A DNA stretch of 64,000 bases from Siphonodentalium dalli. Taxonomy: Eukaryota > Mollusca > Scaphopoda > Gadilida > Siphonodentaliidae. The notes under the pieces were generated by a model. It had not been told where the DNA came from. It made no database searches and saw only the letters and a program-made list of their open reading frames with translations. The first letter of the stretch is position 1, and every line of letters starts with the position of its first letter. Position numbers and translations under genes: made by a program. The DNA lies in contig CP136061.1 of the NCBI GenBank assembly GCA_032622095.1, positions 53,889,762 through 53,953,761 of the forward strand, in the 5' to 3' direction. Shown here piece after piece: positions 1-11,804 of the stretch.

Positions 1-440
1 ATGTAAATGGCTATGCGTATGATAACGTCCGTTTAAACATATGTATGATGTAATAATTGAGAAATCGCAGCAAATTGCTATCACCGACGAGCCAACCATG
101 ATGGGAAGACAATCGCAAAAAGAATAGCCATCTCAACAAAACAAATATGCCGCGCAAACGTCTGACAGCAATTGAACGTGCAAGTGACTAGCACAGAAAA
201 CAAGCCTAAATCCCATAAAGTTTTGCAAGAATCAAATTGTACTATTTCTACAGCGAATCAGCTGTTTCATAAATTTGATATTCATGATTCTGATACTCAT
301 CAGATTTTAAGCCCTGTAAAACGTAAATGGCTATGCTGACAGCGATTTAACCGTCTATGTGTATATAAGGTGTAATAAATTTGAGATTCGTCAATTGCTA
401 GCCGACGCATCCACCATGATAGGCAGACAAGCGCACACTT
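1..440. repeat. Diverged direct repeat pair (about 120 bp, 320 bp apart)
   Basis: Positions 1-120 and 320-440 align through their whole length with many substitutions. Both hold GTAAATGGCTATGC, then a GATGTAATA-like block, then an ACCATGAT block followed by a GACAA..CGCA block. The intervening 200 bp is not obviously repeated. No coding potential is apparent. This is probably two decayed units of a dispersed repeat that enters from the left edge. Confidence 0.6.
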
Positions 441-1182
441 AAACCGTGCCCTGATAACGCATTGGTTTTTGCTTGGTCCCAAAAGGGACGTAATTCACAT
501 GGTTCAACAACCCCCAACGGAACAGAAGTAATTGATGGTTCGCGGTTTCTTGGTATACCGTGGGCGCATGGGCGTTTTGTTTATAAAATGGGTTACAATT
601 GTTGTTCTAATGCCAAGAAGTGCAAAGCGATTAATTCTATGAGTTGGTCATTCGGAAACCAATATATGTTCTATTCAATAATTACAACTGTGGTTATATA
701 ATATATATGATCGTGATTGCGGTACCATTACGGACTATGATTTTCTGTTATAATATGATGGCAGAGATATCGCAAATCATTATCATTTTGAATGTGAAGA
801 ATTGAATTATGAACCAAATTTATGGTAAACCACGAAACGAGTAATACTTTAAATATGAACTGGTAATAAAACAAATAGCGGTACGCTGAAAGAATATAGG
901 TATTATTAAGGATTTAAAGTAATATTAGGTACTCAGTTGCTACCATAGGTACATGTACTACTGACAACATGTGATAAAATGTCAGAATTCTTGGAAGGGC
1001 GGTTGAATGGATTGAAACTCAAGAAGGCAATTAACTTGTCCATGAAAATCCATGTAATAATGTTCCCAGGATATTATTGAAAAGTTCAAAGTTCCTACTT
1101 TAGGATGAATTACTGCTGCCCTAAACTAATGGCACGAACAAGTACCTAAGATATGTATAATGCCACATATGGAAGAATGTAG
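441..1182. other. No recognisable feature
   Basis: AT-rich sequence without splice-framed coding signal, RNA gene or clear repeat. The short open frames here look random in composition. Confidence 0.5.
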
Positions 1183-1660
1183 TTAGAAAGCCACATGTAG
1201 AATAATGAACTGATAAAGCAACTTGTGCTGTAAGATATGCAGAAATAAAAACACTTGTAAAATAATATGTTTATAAAGCAGCATATGGCAAGGAAGCCAC
1301 CTGTAACCTAACATATCCATTAAGTCACCAATGAGAATAAAATCTTTAGACGGATACCTGCAATAAATATTTAGCAAGCCACCTGCTAAATCAGGTAAAA
1401 TACTTAGAACACCACCTGCAAAATAATATGTGAAGATGGCAGCCTGTGAAATATGCATATATAGAATGCCACCTAAAAATAAACTTGATATGTAGAGAAC
1501 CACCCGTAAGGTAATATTTTTGGAGAAAACAAAAACATGTAAAATAGTATATATTTAACATGCAACCTGTAAACTAATATAGTTAGAAAGCCTCCTGTAA
1601 ATAATATATATAGAAAGAGCCTGTTGAATAATATATTCAGAAAGCTACCTACAACAGCTC
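1183..1660. repeat. Degenerate tandem repeat, unit about 30 bp
   Basis: The phrase GCCACCTGTAAAATAATAT followed by a short AT-rich spacer with AGAAA recurs with many point changes about fifteen times. A short further block of the same phrase lies at about 2143-2215. The decay implies an old minisatellite. The minus-strand open frame over it is a by-product of the repeat. Confidence 0.6.
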
Positions 1661-1734
1661 CAGGGTACCAAATATGAGCATACCTATGAACAAAACATGA
1701 CTAACCCGTAAACAGGCTTATTAACGCAACCAGT

Positions 1735-2365
1735 GTACCTACATGTATGCATAAGAAAATTGGAGTTATATGGCGTGTGCACAAGAACCAAAGAGTTATA
1801 CACATACGTATGTATAACATCCACTGTCGTAACGTGTGCATAAGACCATCTTTCATCAACATACAGTTATATGTGTGTGCACAATGACAAAGAAGTCCGA
1901 AACAGACAGGTATGCATATAATAACCGAACCGTTATAAATGTATGTACCATAAGTTCATAACCACAGTCATATAAACGTGTGCCCAATAACCACATATTT
2001 AGAAACTTCCTGCCACAAATATGTGCACAATAACCGAATAGTTATGTACACGTACCATACAGGCGTACACATAATTACCCCTCAGCAACAGACAAATACA
2101 TCATAACCATATCGTTATAAACGTATAACGAATTTGGAAAGCCGCCTGTGAAAGAATATGTATTTATGAAGCCTGAGTCTGTAAGATAATATATTTATAA
2201 ATCCACCTGTAAATTAAAGCAACTATCTCAAACCACTGCCATAAACCTGGAATGATAAACACAGGCATAGTAACCAAATGGTTATAAACGAGAATAATAA
2301 CCTCCTAGTTAGTTATAAACCATTGCACCATAGCCAGGTAGTTATACAGCAACGTGCACACTGGA
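1735..2365. repeat. Second degenerate tandem repeat, unit about 30-35 bp
   Basis: Copies of a loose phrase, GTGCACAATAACC then a short spacer then GTTATAAACGT, recur through this stretch, interleaved near 2143-2215 with a block of the preceding repeat family. Units are strongly diverged and the period is not strict. Confidence 0.5.
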
Positions 2366-4613
2366 AGGTTAGCATTATAGCTATACACTAAGAAACGACC
2401 AGTATACACCGCGTGACAAGTATAATTGTGTATCCGTGTTTTTAAGCGAAAATTTGAATAATACTGACTGAAAAGGCAGAGTAAAATTTGCATATAAATT
2501 GTGTCACCAACAAGTCGAGGCCTCAATGTTCCTGGAAGAAACATGCCCTAAGAGAAAACAGATATTATAACTGCATTAGCTATCAATACTAAATTGAATA
2601 ATCTACAAGTATATATATATTGTAGCATATATATAGTGGTGTGTACAGGCCTGCAATGTGAAGAACTAAATAACTGATCAGGTGAAAATAATGTTCGAGA
2701 GTACTGGTAATATGTATAAGATTGATCAATATAGACATGTGTTAAGTCCCATGTAGTAAAATATCAGTACAAATATGACTAAAAGATTTTAAAAGCTAAT
2801 GGTTTGTCAAAACGGCTGAAGTGCAAGAAACAGCACATAGTCCCACGATCAGCCTTATAAGCATGAAGACTAACCGAGCGGATAATTTACAATAACTTCA
2901 GCAAATTGGAAGAAATATTTTAGGGGTAAAACTAAAAGGCAAAATAGTTGTCAAAACGTCAACCATATCGCTCCTATTACCCCAAAAAGGTTCGACAATG
3001 TCTCAACAGCCATAATTAATAGGAAAATATGTATGTAATTTAAAAAAATTTATTTATGTGTGATGACTTATGAATGTCGTAATCGCTTGAACGTACATAG
3101 CCAACACAACATTGACTAACCACCCTGGAATAATACCACCGACGGGCAAATCAAATCTGTGCTAACTAGCTCATGTGAGTTGAGCAATACACTTGAACAT
3201 CTGTATACATGTAGAAGCTCTCTATCTAAGAAGTAATGAATGAGTGGATATGAGCAACTAAAACACTCAAGCGTATACCAAGCTATGTCGGAAATCAAAG
3301 ATATTCCATCATGATAGTTAGTATCGTTTGCTATTGGTAAATGTATGCCCGTGTCCACAATAAAACAGGACTTCCTGTGTACTTAAAATCACCTCGTAGG
3401 ACAGCAGCGCATGTTTGGTGCCCCAACACACACTTTACTGATAAATAAAATAGTGAGACTTTGTTCACATTTATGGCAAGCGCTGAAGTAACTTGATCAA
3501 GTTGATGTAAAATTAAAAGACCCCCCCCCCCCCCCGATTCATTTGATCTGTACCCTTTTTATGAAAGGTAACCCGGTTTGTGTGTTTTAACTCGCAACAG
3601 AGTTCAGTCCAGCTCAATGTAGGAGATCTCTCCTTTAGACTTTAGTTTGGGAGCACCCTGACCACACAAGTGACATGGCAGGTTAAAATTAATTATAAAC
3701 AAATTTAATACTTTTAAAAGTTAAAAGCTCTATGTAAATATTATAGCATAAAAGGTTTGTTAAAAGGGGGTTTATTGTTTTTTAAGTATGGGAAAAAAGA
3801 AAGATAATGGAATATTTATTAAAGAAGTATAAAGTATGATAGTTCAGTCATGAACCATTGTGAACGTAGTTCGTATCCTGGAACTTGTAAGCATCCATCT
3901 GCGAAAGCGGTAATTCTAAACGATATCCCACGAAAGTAACGTTCGTACCCAAATTGGTTACGAAACGTTCGTACCCAGCTGGTTACGAAATCTATCGAAG
4001 TGGGAGCAGATTTATGGACTAAAATCCATGGCGAATACAAGTATTCTTTGTCCCAATTTCGTGCAAAAAATTTAGGTCCCCAAAAACATTACCAGTTTGT
4101 TCATTTGTGCAACATGAATAAATTATTGCACCGGTAACTACAATCTATCTAGAAAGCCCCGAGGCGAATTTGGAAAGATAACAGTAACTAAATAGTGGGT
4201 GAAGAAAAATTGTACGCCGAACGTTACAAAATTGAAATACGCGTCCCAGCGAATAAACAGTGGATTTTAACTTTGATTTAGCAGTTGAAATACGATATAA
4301 TTGACTATTATGTCGCGACAAATAACACAACCGACGGGACGCTGTGGGTCTGGCATCGACCAGGGGGATAAAAATTGCCAATGAATACTGATAATAAAAG
4401 AAATACGGGAATTATGTTTGGACAAAATAAATATTGATTCTATTCCCGATTGATGGAGGACAAAGAAACTGCGCATGTCCGTACATAAAACTAAACGTAA
4501 ATCCTGTTCTTAAAGGGGTACCACGGTCCCACCCGAACCTACTGAATTTAGTACGATGCCTTGAAAATAAAATTGATTATTTCATAATCAAGGTTTTTCA
4601 GCCTGACAAACTC
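2366..4613. other. No gene; poly-C tract and small repeat only
   Basis: A run of 15 C lies at 3521-3535. Two tandem copies of a short unit beginning GTTCGTACCCA and ending GGTTACGAAA lie at about 3945-3990. Nothing else could be supported. Confidence 0.5.
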
Positions 4614-5216
4614 CACTGTGTATGAACGGAAGTGAACGCTGTATCGCGGTAATCGGACATAAATAAAAGTCGCTCGCCTCAGCTTGACCACGGTACGTAT
4701 ATTTTAGTCTTTCCATCCAATTGTGTAAAAATCCCAGCCCGGGTGCCAATCTGCCTCTATGATGGGTATGTTTCGCTACATTTTCGTACTAATTGCGTTT
4801 CAGTGTCGTGTCTAGTTCTCTCGTAAATCAAGGTTAAACCTCCTATTTTCGTGCTAAAAACACGTCACGTTTGCGATCAAAATCACATTTTTCAAACTAT
4901 ACGATGTCTTCTTTTATGTCTAAGACATGTTTTGGATGCCTTAATATCCCATTGAAAGACACGCTTAGCGATTGTCCCCGGTTTCCTGTGTTTTCTCGAC
5001 ATACGAGCCCGATTTCAAAGCGTGGTGCTCCAACAGAATTGAACGCACGGTAAGATCTGACAAAAAAAACATTGAACGCACGGTATTTTTTATTATTTGT
5101 ATTGAACGCACGGTAACATTTCGATTACACCCTTTTACGGCCGGTTAGCATCATATCGCACGTTTCTAACTTGATTTTCACATGCCACAAATGTACATTT
5201 TTACATTTCCACAGCC
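4614..5216 (+). repeat. Left arm of a 0.6-kb inverted repeat pair
   Basis: This block is the reverse complement, with moderate divergence, of 7821-8375. Its outer end reads CACTGTGTATGAACGG and its inner end reads ACATTTCCACAGCC. Near the inner end the 15-mer ATTGAACGCACGGTA occurs three times (about 5037-5115); the other arm keeps only two degraded copies. No clean target duplication flanks the pair, so either two insertions of one dispersed repeat or a foldback-type element is possible. Confidence 0.75.
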
Positions 5217-6544
5217 AATATTGCTACTTGTGCTAACAAAATGTTTATTAAAATGGTCAAATGTCACAGTCAAGATATGAGATGCATTAGATCATCCTAC
5301 AAATAGTCCTTGAATGTCCAATGTTTGAGATTTCCCCTTGTGTGTTATCTTCGCTTGCACTTTAACTATCATACGTAACCATGAAAACCCCACACTCTTT
5401 TGTCAATGGTAGTCTTTTATATTTTAAAACTATAGATTAACTATAGTTTACAATGTGCTAGAATTTATCCAAAATACGACAAATTGTATCTTGTTTTAGA
5501 GAAATAAGTCTCATGATAGCATGTTCTAGAAAATAACACAATATAACACAGTATAAACTATATATATACTAGTATTTTATAAATGTAAAATATTACATTC
5601 GACCAAAGATGGTGGGTTTCCAAGGTTACACTCAAGAAAGCGATACCGTTTATTTGCACATGACGGTTGGTATACAATAATATCGACACATAATACGTGA
5701 CATCCTAAGTTCCAATGCGATGTACCACATATGGGCGTATATTTAAAGAGCGCTTTATAATTACAAAAGTTCCATATATAGTAACATAAAAATACAGGGT
5801 TTTGTTTGAACATAATTGTCATGTCAGCGCACGAAAATATATAATTTAAACGAGTGGCCAAGCATATATAATTGTCCTTACCACGCACAGTTTGGACACG
5901 TGTGGTAATTTGTTAACAAACAGTACGATACATATATAAACTGGAGTCTGTCTGGACTATTTTATGGAACAATATTGTTAATCTTCCGCTGACATAAATC
6001 AACCCATTGTATTGTATAAGAAGAAGGAAGAAATGTTGATATTAGAAAGTAATTACCCAGCTAAAGCAGGTTGCGAAATTTTACCACTCAATCCCATTGG
6101 TCGACTATATATCGTTGTCTCCTTGCAACATCCATATCTCGTGTGGTAATTTCTAACTACTGTTATTATGAATAGGCCTATTATACACACTGACAGCTAA
6201 CCCGAAAAAATCACCCGTCAGTTATTCATGTCAGTTGACAATATGTTCTCTTGATATATATGGTTTATGTATACGCGCAGGTATTTTATACATTTGAGTT
6301 AACATAATAGTTATGGCGCGATACGTTGGCCTCTCAATCCTCTACAAATGATTCCCTTACCTCAGCTATATACCTAATTAATTTTAAGAGTTAAATTGAC
6401 CATCAATAATGTCTCCGTTGTCCGATTTCGGACTTGTATTTCTGTTTACCCGCCATCATATCACTTCTTATGGCTACATATACATGTATACAAACCCTGA
6501 ACACAGCAATCCTTTAGTCATTATTTAATCTATATATTCCAGAG
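5217..6544. other. No recognisable feature inside the inverted-repeat pair
   Basis: AT-rich; the open frames are short and unconvincing. No terminal motifs or tandem units noticed. Confidence 0.45.
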
Positions 6545-7013
6545 ATGGATCCGGCTGATATGCAGACATATGCCATCAAATTGGCAACACATTTTGTCAA
6601 GCAATCAATAAGAAGCCACGCGGAGAAGAATTGGCAAAGCAAATTAGCCGTAAAAATCCGGACTCCACAAATCGGTAGTTCGGCAGTATGGTGTAACACC
6701 CGAAACGATTGAAAGAAAAGACAGGGAGATTATGCCAAATCAAAATACGAATTTCGTGAGGATTACCAACCGATTACAAAACGATAACACATCAGTTCAG
6801 GGAAGTGCAGAATCCCTACTCAACCATGTAAACGACTGCGGTTTCAGTCAACACCCAAGACTATACATGTTCCACGAGAGATGTTTGTGACCAGATCGCC
6901 ACACATATACATGACTGGGCAGGTAAAATTGAACTGGTGTTACCACACAATCTTCATGTTGATCCACACTGGCACGTTCGTGTATCTTTAAATGTCTGCT
7001 CAAGCTCGTTTTA
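6545..7013 (+). pseudogene. Unidentified frameshifted coding relic
   Basis: An ATG at 6545 opens a frame of about 55 codons whose amino acid usage looks protein-like (begins MDPADMQTYAIKL). It passes, after an apparent shift near 6660-6690, into a second frame open for about 67 codons to the stop at 6888-6890. A second shift leads into a third frame open to about 7013. Successive frames handing over in order is typical of a decayed coding sequence rather than chance. I do not recognise the family. It could be the remnant of a transposon protein carried between the inverted-repeat arms, or an unrelated retrocopy. Identification is open and only the decayed-coding reading is claimed. Confidence 0.3.
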
Positions 7014-7820
7014 TGTTTGGTGGTGAATGCACAGTCGGACTCCAGACACCAGACTTCGGTGTTGCGGGTGGGGGGGGGGGAATCCGATCCAAGAAAAGGT
7101 TTCGTCCATCTGAAATATAGAAATGGGGCGTGTATATAGATTCAGCGACACGTCGAAATGTGGTCCACCAGAAGCATCGATCGGAAAGCAAGGGGAAGGT
7201 CTACATAAAAGGGCACTTTATATGAATGTTATGGACTATAACCAATGGAATACACACACGCCAGTTTAATATACAAGTATATAACTTAACAGCTCCCTGC
7301 AAATTCCTTCAATTTTACATGGATTGCATGCATCAGTATGGCAAAAAGGCAATTCGTGGCACCTCTCGGCCTCCCTAGACCAAGGTCACATGTTCCATCT
7401 GCATCCTGGTCCTGTTTGATGGCATGACCCTCCCCGTGAAATATAGGGAATATCCTATTTTGGTGTATGTATTTGTACTCTTTTGGGATCCAATTGGTCG
7501 ATTGTACTCAACTCAACCCCAAAACACCCGACTACCGTTTCGAATTTGATTGTCACCATTAAGTTATAATTTTTCAACTAGGCTAAATAAAAAAAATGCA
7601 AATTTAGACTAAAAATCCATTCGGAAAGATCAAGATTCTACTTGTTTAAAGTCTGAATTTTTCCAACTTTTTGTTAAATTAGAGGGTTAAAATTTCCACA
7701 TATTAGTAGTATTTGGTCAATTGGGGTGGGGGTACAAGCGCATCCATGTTCATTATATCTATTTCGGTGTTCAACACACCATGCCACTCCATACAAAAAC
7801 CCTATTTTAGCACATTTTTT
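7014..7820. other. No gene; G-run at 7070-7080
   Basis: An 11-G run flanked by GGGTG resembles one end of the G-run repeats found elsewhere in the window, but no partner end was identified. The rest is featureless. Confidence 0.4.
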
Positions 7821-8375
7821 GGCTGTGGAAATGTAAAAATGTACATTTGTGGCATGTGAAAATCAAATTAGAAACGTGCGATATGATGCTAACCGGCCGT
7901 AAAAGGGTGTTATTGAAATGTTACCGTGCGTTCAATACAAATAATAAAAAAAATACCGTGCGTTCCACGCTTTGAAATCGGGCTCGTATGTCGAGAAAAC
8001 ACAGGGAACAGGGGACAATAGCTAAGCGTGGCTTTCAATGGGATATTAAGGCATCCAAATCATGTCTTTGTTATAAAATAAGACATCGTATAGTTTGAAA
8101 AATGTGCTTTTGATCGCAAACGTGCGTGTTTTTAGCACGAAAATAGGAGGTTTAACCTTGATTAACGAGAGAACAAGACACGACACTGAAACGCAATTAG
8201 TACGAAAATGTAGCGAAACATACCCCTCATAGAGGCAGATTGGCACCCGGGCTGGGATTTTTACACAATTGGAGGGAAAGACGAAAATATACGTACCGTA
8301 GTCAAGCTGAGGCGAGCGACTTTTATTTATGTCCGATTACCGCGATACAGCGTTCACTTCCGTTCATACACAGTG
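7821..8375 (-). repeat. Right arm of the 0.6-kb inverted repeat pair
   Basis: Reverse complement of 4614-5216. It shares the outer CACTGTGTATGAACGG and inner GGCTGTGGAAATG ends, with small indels such as loss of one ATTGAACGCACGGTA copy. Unlike the left arm it is followed, just outside, by a tRNA-like segment (8408-8474), so this copy may preserve more of the original 5' end. Confidence 0.75.
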
Positions 8376-8407
8376 AACTTGGTATCTGACCGAGTTCTGA
8401 TTTATGT

Positions 8408-8474
8408 CCAGGTTACCATCCGCGGTCCTCTAGCACGAGAGACCAGTACGCTACCTCTCGGCTACCGACTGCCC
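8408..8474 (-). repeat. tRNA-like SINE head (possible)
   Basis: On the minus strand the stretch reads GGGCAGTCGGTAGCCGAGAG and continues with GGTAGCGTACTGG. This resembles a tRNA acceptor, D-arm and A box, followed by an anticodon-arm-like GGTCTCTCGTGCTAGAGGACC. The expected B box (GGTTCGA-type) is degraded to about GGTAACCTGG. It leads directly towards the repeat arm 7821-8375, so the arm may be the body of a tRNA-derived element. The missing B box makes a functional tRNA unlikely. Confidence 0.35.
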
Positions 8475-8475
8475 T

Positions 8476-8985
8476 GATGGTGGTATGATATATACCGTAT
8501 AATAATATAGTAATTAAATAGTAACATATATTATAAATGTATTGTATTTTGACTGTATTTTTATGAACTGTTTTCTGTTTTTATATTCGTACTTCTGTTA
8601 TTTTTTATATACAATTTATAAATAAAAAAAATACAGGAGCTAATGGGGGAAACAATATTAATTACGTGCTCGCTACATTGGGTACCGGTTAGACTTTTTG
8701 CAGGATGTATGTATTCCGCGGATGTATCTTCGCGAAAGTCTCATGTAACTTTTATTACCGCATTAATTGCTTTCGATATTTAGGTGTGAACAATGGCTGA
8801 GCCACTCTTGAAGATTTTATTTCGGGAACACAATTCATAATATAACAGCTAACATTTATGATGAAGTATGTCTCAGTTGAAAGTAGACTAAATGTCGTAT
8901 TGCGAAGTCGTTGGGGTATATTTAATCCGATTAGTAGATTTTTTTGTCTGCATTAAGAGGCTTTCTGGTGTGATGATATTTAATC
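8476..8985. other. No recognisable feature
   Basis: AT-rich sequence with nothing that could be supported as gene, RNA or repeat. Confidence 0.45.
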
Positions 8986-9075
8986 CGATCGGGGGGGGGG
9001 TAGTAACAAATTTGCAGGAAGGTATGCCGGGGTGGGTGGGTTACCCGAGGGGCAAAAACGTGTTTTTTACAACCT
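8986..9075 (+). repeat. Solitary G-run transposon end
   Basis: A run of G at 8991-9000 is followed by ACAAATTTGCAGGAAGGTATG and then CCGGGGTGGGTGGGT. This matches the left end of the CAGGGG-type element at 13519-13986 (ATTCCGGCACGTATG followed by CCGGGGTGGGTGGGT). No matching right end was found nearby, so it looks like a fragment. The next 230 bp hold nothing recognised. Confidence 0.5.
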
Positions 9076-9305
9076 CATGCAATTTTTTAATAAAGACCTC
9101 TTGTGCCCTTATTTGACATTTGTAACAGTTTAAAACATGTTATAAGAATGTATAACTGCAAAAACACCATATTTATGTTACTGGGACCTCATATGGGCCT
9201 TAGTGGAGATGAAATTAAGTTATGGCATGTTGCATATGGGGCGGTGGGGTGAAAAATTTCCTTCCCAACACCCTTCGGAAAGAAGCTTCGAGAAATGTAA
9301 AACTT

Positions 9306-9545
9306 AAATAAATAAACTTGTCTTGATGTAACTAAAGCCTAGATCATTGTGTGCTTGGAAAATGAGCGCGCCACTGTCTCAAACATTAATGTGACTATCA
9401 ATGGCTAGAATATAACTGTCATCACACTGTTCGTCAGTGCATCAAGCCAATCAGTGAAATAATTGCATGGCTATCAACTCATATGATCGGTTACTCTCAC
9501 AACACATAAAATATCCAAGTCTGGCATAGTGACTGTTTGTCATTT
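9306..9545 (+). repeat. Local direct repeat, uninterrupted copy
   Basis: This unit contains TGATGTAACTAAAGCCTAG near the start, GTGACTATCAATGGCTAG in the middle and CATCAAGCCAATCAGTGAA further on. Its first part recurs at 9688-9782 and its second part at 11641-11770. Between those two halves lies a complete transposon, so this copy shows the empty target site (TATCAATGG). Confidence 0.8.
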
Positions 9546-9687
9546 ATTATAACAGAGGTTGTTCCAGTAGACTAACAAAGGTGTTAAGGCATAATGCTAG
9601 ATAATGGGCTGGTTGACAGACTATTCGGGAAATTGTTAGAAATTATGGAATTGTGTGTATCCTGTACAATGACCTAAGTTTGCATAT

Positions 9688-11770
9688 ATAAGTAAACTTG
9701 TCCTGATGTAACTAATGCCTAGATCATTGTGTGCATGGAAAAAGAGCGAGCAACTGTCTCAAACATTAATGTGACTATCAATCAGGGGGGGGGGTCGCAC
9801 AAAAGTTTTATCATACAGGGCCGGGGTGGGTTGGTCCGAAGAGGCCCGAAAAAATGAGTTTGTGCAAATTGTTTTCTATTCACATTTTTGCCCTTGTTTT
9901 AAGTTGTTTTCAAATATATTCATTAATAATTGTGTTCTAATGCAGGTTATGACATTTACAGACACTTAGGAACAGGGTAGGTATAATATATAAGTAATAC
10001 AGGGGAGATCTTCCAAAAATATACCTATACCGGGCGGGGTGGGTGCATCTCACAGGCCTGAAAAATATTGTTTGTGCAAAAAAATTTCAACCCACATTAT
10101 GGACATTGTTTTAAGTTGTTTTCACTAATAAATGTGTTCTAACATAGATTATGACCTTAACCAACACTTAAGAACATATGTAGGTATAAGATAAAGCACT
10201 CTCTGGTGCCAAATAAAAGTGATGACTGAATAGGAGTGCTGGTTTGCATTTCACCTCAAAGTAATATTGAATAGTGCCTGATAGTGCTGGCATTTTCACT
10301 CTGGCATGTCTAATGACCAAATAATACTAGTGCTGCAGAGTGCTGGCTAACAACATACCTCAAATTAAAAAATAAACATGCCAGCCTGTTTATTTGGCTC
10401 CAAAGAGTGATACTTATATACCATATAACTGTCAATGCAGGTATGGCTATAAGGTGTTCTGATATGATAGTTGGTGGCACCTTTTTGGGAACAACAGTGA
10501 AGAAGTCATAAATTAGTAACTGAACTATTTATGTAAAAATTAAACACAATTTTGGCTTATTGGCACTATAAATAATATGATAATATGCAAGGCATATAAA
10601 GAACGACCCCGACATAATAGTAAGAAGACGGACAATGCAAAGGATCGTGCAAATAGTCGTGGAACTATATGCAAATAGGCCTATATATTAGGCATATACG
10701 CATGTCAGCGACGCGAATGCTTGATAGTTAGTGCAGATCGTTTTGGATGCCAGTGGACTTCGATGAGTACATGATACCTTAATATAGCCTATCGGCCTTT
10801 GATAATAAAAGCCTCTATATTGTAATGTATATAGTGAATGCTATAGACTACAATGTACGTCGCTGCGATTAAGCGAAGACGACACAATGAGTACTGTCAT
10901 GTCTGGATTCTGGCCCGCAGAGACAATTGACGCTTTGACGTCACGACGCCGTAACTGCCTTCATTTAGCTAACACATGAAACTGATCTAATAACGACCCC
11001 ATGTGTCATGAAAAAGTTAATATTTTCATGACACATTCATAACAACTTACGGTTTATAAATAAATACTTCAGTTGTCCATTGCCGCATATCGGAAGTTGT
11101 GAAGTAGTATATTCGTTTCATTGCTGATTCCGCGATTTTGTGAAGCCACTGCCGGAAGTCACGTGATTTTTCCACGAAAATGTTGTGTGAATAAAATTTT
11201 CTCCTTCACGGTATACTGTAATTTATGTGTGACGTCACAAGTACGCGCGCCCATCTGTCACCAAGCGCGCCGAGCGGGGTCGTTATTACCTCACAATATC
11301 TGTGCATACTGTAGAATAAAACACTTTTTATTTCAAAATGTATTTTTCAATGTCGAAAACAACATCATAACCGTTGATAGTTTTTCAATTGTTTGAACAC
11401 TTGGAATCTGCCAGAAACGGACCAATTTAAAACTTACCTTTCATTCTGTTTGATTTGGTCTTGAATAGATTTTAAATGATTTTTTTCTTATTCTAGGGGG
11501 GTGGGTCCAAAAAAAATCAGGCGGAAAAAAATATTTTTTTTGCACAAAAGGGTGGGTGGGTAGCAAAAGGGCTGTAAAAAACATTTGGGCCCCTGTATGT
11601 GTAAATTTTCTCACGACCCCCACCCCCCCCCTGTATCAATGGGTAGAAACTATCTGTCATCATTGCATCAAGCCAATCAGTGAATTATTTGCATGTCTTT
11701 CAACTCAGTTATCTCTCACAAGATCTAAAGTATCCAAGTCTGGTATAGTGCTGTGACTGCTTGTCATCTA
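9688..11770 (+). repeat. Second copy of the local repeat, split by a transposon
   Basis: The first half (9688-9782) matches 9306-9410 and the second half (11641-11770) matches 9411-9545. The break falls inside TATCAAT, which is present on both sides of the inserted DNA at 9776-9782 and 11634-11640, so the insertion duplicated 7 bp of target. Confidence 0.8.
9783..11633 (+). mobile_element. CAGGGG-terminated DNA transposon, non-autonomous (hAT-like)
   Basis: The element begins CAGGGGGGGGGG and ends CCCCCCCCCTG, with direct 7-bp TATCAAT duplications and an empty site in the neighbouring repeat at 9306-9545. Its left end is internally duplicated: 9783-10000 and about 10001-10195 are diverged tandem copies, each starting CAGGGG and carrying GGGGTGGGT, TTGTTTTAAGTTGTTTTCA and GTGTTCTAA blocks. 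Its interior (10200-11450) has no recognisable transposase; an inverted AACGACCCCG pair at about 10601 and 11284 may mark a nested piece. CAGGG-type termini are known from hAT elements, but those usually duplicate 8 bp, so the superfamily is inferred. Confidence 0.7.
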
Positions 11771-11804
11771 TACACATGTATATATAATATATATATAAAC
11801 GAGT

